Shown here in pieces: positions 36,288 through 39,046 of a stretch of DNA of 39,046 nt (within the stretch, counting starts at the first letter, position 1; every line of letters starts with the position of its first letter). The stretch lies in the NCBI GenBank assembly GCA_002179805.1, contig NAVB01001856.1:1-39046 (forward strand). The letters are read 5' to 3'. The notes under the pieces are model-generated. The model did not search any database, was not told the origin of the DNA, and worked only from the letters and a program-made list of their open reading frames with translations. Made by a program: the position numbers and the translations under genes. This DNA comes from Acanthamoeba lenticulata. Taxonomy: Eukaryota; Discosea; Longamoebia; Acanthamoebidae.

Positions 36288-37178
36288 TCAGAGCTTGGCC
36301 TGGGCAGGGGACGGCGGCTGGCCCTTGTTGGCTGGGGCCAGGCAGTTGCTTCCCAGGCCCATCACTTGAAGCAACTCCTCGGCAACAAGCTCAGGCCGCT
36401 CCATCGGCAGCGAGTGGGTGGCGCCCTCGACTTTCCTCACCGTCGTCACCGCCTACAAATAAAAAACAAATAAAAAATTACATTAACAAACAACAATTTA
36501 AAAAAATATATTCGCGCGTACGGGGTTGCAGAGCGGAAGGACAAGCGGGCCGAGGTCCCGGTACTGCAGCGATTTCGCGCCGTAGAGGAAGCGCATGGGG
36601 ACGGCCACCTGGCCCAGGTGCTCGTGCAGGTTGTGGTGACTCCCTGCACCAGCAGATGTATAAATAAAAAACAAAAAATCATAAAACAAAAACAAACAAA
36701 AATAACAAGTGGAGCGAACCACCACGGAAGATCTCGGCCTCGCTCTGGGGATCGCACTTGAGCCGGAGCACTCGACGCCCCGAAGAGGACGAGGATGAAG
36801 ATGAAGATGATGCGTCGTCTTCCGCGGGCTCCTCGCGCAGGGCGAACTGCAGGAAGGCCTCCAGCACACGCCGGTCCCACGTCTGGTAGACCGGCTTGGA
36901 CTCCAGGTAGGCGCGGGCCGCCTCGCGCGAAGCAAACCCGTTGAAGCGGCGTCGCGTCTTCTCCACCAGCCCCGACGGAGAGCTCTCGCCTGAAGACGAC
37001 GACGAAGAGAACAACAACAACAACGACGATGATATGCTTGACCATGAGTTTGTGCTACACAACAACGACGATGATGACGATGAAGACGACGATGAAGATG
37101 AGGGATGAGTACTCATGAAGAGAGGAGGCGGGAAGATCATGGGCTCGATGACGAGCAGCTTGTCAAAGGTGCCCGGCG
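36288..37178 (-). pseudogene. 5'-truncated alpha/beta hydrolase gene
   Basis: Exons in transcript order are about 37178..37113, 36989..36720, 36643..36522 and 36452..36288. The conserved order is that of an alpha/beta hydrolase from the segment after the nucleophile elbow onward: APGTFDKLLVIEPMIFPP, RRRFNGFASREAARAYLESK, VLRLKCDPQSEAEIF, VAVPMRFLYGAKSL, and the catalytic-His region VEGATHSLPMERPELVAEEL. The N-terminal third, with the strands before the elbow and the GxSxG nucleophile, is missing. Upstream of 37178 the DNA switches abruptly to a copy of the neighbouring MIOS-like exon in another frame. The gene is therefore probably non-functional, unless the missing exons lie elsewhere or the assembly is wrong. 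A Ser-rich low-complexity insert is present at about 36785–36820. Confidence 0.7.
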
Positions 37179-37233
37179 CCGTGTTGGCACGTCTGGCACC
37201 ACGTGTACCAGTCCTCGAACTTGCTCCCGCCCT
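37177..37233. repeat. 57-bp near-identical copy of a MIOS-like exon segment (copy A)
   Basis: It matches 38733–38789 in the same orientation with one mismatch (37185 versus 38741). Read on the minus strand it encodes the zinc-finger words SKFEDWYTWCQTC. Here it is fused at 37177/37178 to the hydrolase exon and on the other side to a T/A-rich intron-like sequence. Confidence 0.92.
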
Positions 37234-37251
37234 AATTTATACATAAATGAA

Positions 37252-37315
37252 AAAAAATTACATTAACAGTTTAAATTAACAGTTAAAAAATAAATTCGCG
37301 CTTACGGGGTTGCAG
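37252..37315. repeat. Second copy of the hydrolase exon–intron border
   Basis: Two blocks are shared with 36472–36531: an identical AAAAAATTACATTAACA block, and a 22-bp block (37294–37315 versus 36510–36531) with one mismatch that includes the donor and the exon end encoding CNP. The region between them is diverged. This indicates a partial tandem duplication of the hydrolase gene upstream of its truncated copy. Confidence 0.7.
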
Positions 37316-37519
37316 CGAATGAGGAGCGCGTCCTCCCCAAAGGACGGCGTCCGGACACTGTTCTTTGCGCAACGTCATACGACGGGTACTGTGAGCAAGA
37401 TAAAAAAAAAATAAAAAATAAGAAATTAAAGGCAAGAGGTATAAAAAAGCAGTTCACTTTAAAACCAGAACAACGCTACATCTGCTTGAGCTAAATCCAC
37501 CCTTGGTAGGCCGTAAGCT
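37316..37519. other. Residual sequence between hydrolase fragments and the next gene
   Basis: About 37315–37360 on the minus strand reads PSFGEDALLIRCNP up to a GTAAGC donor, which could be the end of the duplicated hydrolase exon. The rest is A/T-rich (37400–37450) without a supported gene, and probably includes the 3' UTR of the 37520–38279 gene. Confidence 0.4.
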
Positions 37520-38279
37520 CTACTCAGAGGCAGTGTCCTCCTCCTCCTCCTCCTCTGTCTCATCCTGTCCAGGTGTGGGCCTGAACAACTTGATTCTTTG
37601 AGCTAGCTCCGCGGCAGTGGACGCTGCCTCCCTTTCGAGTAGTTCTAAACGCTCCTTGATTTGCATGATATGCGAGACCCACTCCTCATCTCGTTCGCGG
37701 ATGATTTGGAACACAACACCCTCAACCTGCCATCGTGTTACGTCAGATTTAAAGTTTCTCCGGAGTTGCCAGTGAGGTGCAGGTACCGCGGCGGGAAGAG
37801 ACTCTAGAGCACTTCTTATTTCAGCTTGCTGCTGCTTCGTTAGGACGGGGCGAGCCATAGTGCTACCCTTGTTGCCAGCATAAGTGTCGGCTAGTTTGCC
37901 TCCAACGAGTGCTCTAAAGTTGGGGTTACGACCACCGACAGACAAGAACTTCCTGCTAAGATCCTCAGGAGTCATTGGTGAGGGAATGGCGAGCTGAGAA
38001 GTTCGCTGCGAACGGGGACCTGTTGCCGAGTCGTTAGTAGAAATTCAAGCATGTCGAGGGTGTTACAAAGGTACCTGACGGCCGTTCAGGAGTGTAGGAA
38101 ACAGATAGGGATGCTATGCCTTTCGTAAGTGATTCCGTGTCCGTCCCAACAACCAGAGGCGTAGGGATCACGGAGTGGTCATTTTGGTGGTGAGTGCAAG
38201 AGCAAATCTCCAAGCTGCTACCAACATTGTTGGCAACAAAAGAGGTACAGGTGCACTGTGGTGCCTGGCATTGTGACAT
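37520..38279 (-). CDS. Unrecognised protein with N-terminal Cys/His motif and coiled coil
   Basis: Exons 38279..38075 and 38019..37520 sum to exactly 235 codons. The 55-nt intron has a classical TACTAAC branch sequence. The N-terminus MSQCQAPQCTCTSF and LEICSCTHHQNDHS has a C-x4-C-x-C ... C-x-C-x-H-H-x4-H spacing that could bind zinc. A Ser/Thr linker and then a conserved-looking block follow (MTPEDLSRKFLSVGGRNPNF). A coiled coil (WVSHIMQIKERLELLEREAA) leads to an acidic C-terminus with a run of Glu. I do not recognise the family. It could belong to a lineage-specific expanded family. Its base composition is lower in GC than the neighbours', and it sits inside the rearranged region. Confidence 0.6.
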
Positions 38280-38634
38280 TCTGGGGGTGAGTAAGACTGC
38301 TCAACTTTTCGACTTTATACCTTCTTGGAGGGCTTGCACCAACGTATCCTCGAGCCAAAAAAAGTACTGGTGGCTGTGTGCGCAAGTGTTTCAAGGCAAA
38401 CAGGACGACCTCCTTGATTGGTCTGGAAAATCGGAGGTTGAGGCCAATCGTAATGAATGATGGAGCTTATTGGTGGTTTTTTCGACCGTCCAAAGCTGGT
38501 CATTGGAGCATCTACACCTGCAAGCTCAACATCAAGTTGCCGTGCAGCAACGTGGTTTTTATGGCGACCAATACCTGCACGCTCTGATACCTCGGGCTTG
38601 ACTGGCTCGAGTGGGTCAAAAACAAAACGCCTAT
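38280..38634. other. Intergenic stretch without a convincing gene
   Basis: Open frames exist on both strands, the longest on the minus strand reading on from the MIOS stop toward 38315. None has splice support, a domain or a good start. It should hold the 3' UTR of the MIOS-like gene and the promoter of the Cys/His-motif gene. Confidence 0.4.
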
Positions 38635-39022
38635 TTACTCGAGCGGGTCGAGCGAGTAGCAGCGGCAGGTGCAGTCGGTGACGGGGCACTCGACGTGGTG
38701 CGCGAACCAGTCCATCAGGTGCGCCGCATGGCCGCCGTGTCGGCACGTCTGGCACCACGTGTACCAGTCCTCGAACTTGCTCCCGCCCTCGGCCCAGTAC
38801 ACTGCACCCGCCACGTTGGTGAGGCACATTGCGCATGCAATGCCCTTCTTCCTCTCCTTCTCCTTCATGATGAACAAGACGATGAAGAAGAGAGGGGGTG
38901 GGCGTACGCTGCTTCTCGTTGGGGTTGCGCGAGCCGCTGAAGACGGGCGTGGAGCAGCCCAGCGGCAGGAGGCAGATCGAGCACAGCGGCAGCGGCTTCC
39001 CGCACGACGGGCACGACGACAC
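38635..39022 (-). CDS. MIOS-like GATOR2 subunit, C-terminal zinc-finger end (5' part outside window)
   Basis: Two exons are visible: 39022..38910, opening at a TTTTAG acceptor, and about 38851..38635. Together they encode VSSCPSCGKPLPLCSICLLP, FEDWYTWCQTCRHGGHAAHL and WFAHHVECPVTDCTCRCYSL. This is the paired RING/zinc-ribbon C-terminus of Mio/MIOS (yeast Sea4), a subunit of GATOR2, which signals amino-acid sufficiency to TORC1 at lysosomes. Nearly all zinc-ligand cysteines and histidines of the family are present. The junction between the exons is best explained by a GC-AG intron (38909..38852), because the GT donor two bases on gives no in-frame acceptor. The WD40 and helical parts must lie to the right. 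Confidence 0.85.
38733..38789. repeat. 57-bp MIOS exon segment (copy B, the source of copy A)
   Basis: This is the counterpart of 37177–37233. It lies in the intact zinc-finger exon with flanking conserved residues on both sides, so it is the likely source. Confidence 0.92.
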
Positions 39023-39046
39023 CTAAAATTGACGCAAGGTTTTATT

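Overview
The window is nuclear DNA of an intron-dense, GC-rich protist, most likely an Acanthamoeba-type amoebozoan. The evidence is short introns (mostly 55–140 nt), coding exons full of Ser, Glu, Asp and Ala runs, a hybrid histidine kinase beside typically eukaryotic genes (epsilon-COP, a BEACH protein, a MIOS-like GATOR2 subunit, F-box/ankyrin), and no operon structure. The species is inferred; no marker gene is present. I rebuilt exon chains by matching reading frames across GT-AG (occasionally GC-AG) junctions. Most complete chains sum to whole codons, which supports the models.

Layout, left to right. 1–1722 (+) is the 3' part of a membrane-anchored PDI/thioredoxin-fold protein. 1849–5352 (+) is a MEDS-domain hybrid histidine kinase. 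5647–9186 (+) is a low-complexity protein ending in FHA and PH domains. 9519–12789 (-) is an F-box/ankyrin protein with an acidic tail. 12945–13883 (-) is a multi-pass membrane protein. 14440–14900 (+) is ISCA1. 15064–16349 (-) is epsilon-COP. 16649–30054 (+) is a 44-exon LvsA/ALFY-type BEACH–WD40 protein of about 3151 aa. 30216–32099 (-) is a secreted, circularly permuted PHB-depolymerase-like esterase. 32207–34006 (-) is an MDR alcohol dehydrogenase. 34090–34392 (+) is an orphan LRR exon. 34422–35925 or beyond (-) is a TKL-type kinase. 36288–37178 (-) is a 5'-truncated alpha/beta hydrolase. 37520–38279 (-) is an unrecognised Cys/His-motif protein. 38635–39022 (-) is the C-terminal end of a MIOS-like GATOR2 subunit.

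The genes are unrelated housekeeping, signalling and trafficking units rather than one pathway. Two themes link some of them: membrane traffic (epsilon-COP and the BEACH protein, divergently transcribed 299 bp apart) and signalling modules (histidine kinase, FHA–PH protein, F-box protein, TKL kinase).

The most unusual region is the right end, 36.3–38.9 kb. A broken hydrolase gene there is joined to a 57-bp near-identical copy of an exon segment of the neighbouring MIOS-like gene and to a second copy of its own exon–intron border. The other notable signals are in the introns: a GTNCGY donor preference, some GC-AG introns, and strong enrichment of the 8-bp palindrome TGACGTCA, usually within GCTGACGTCAT.
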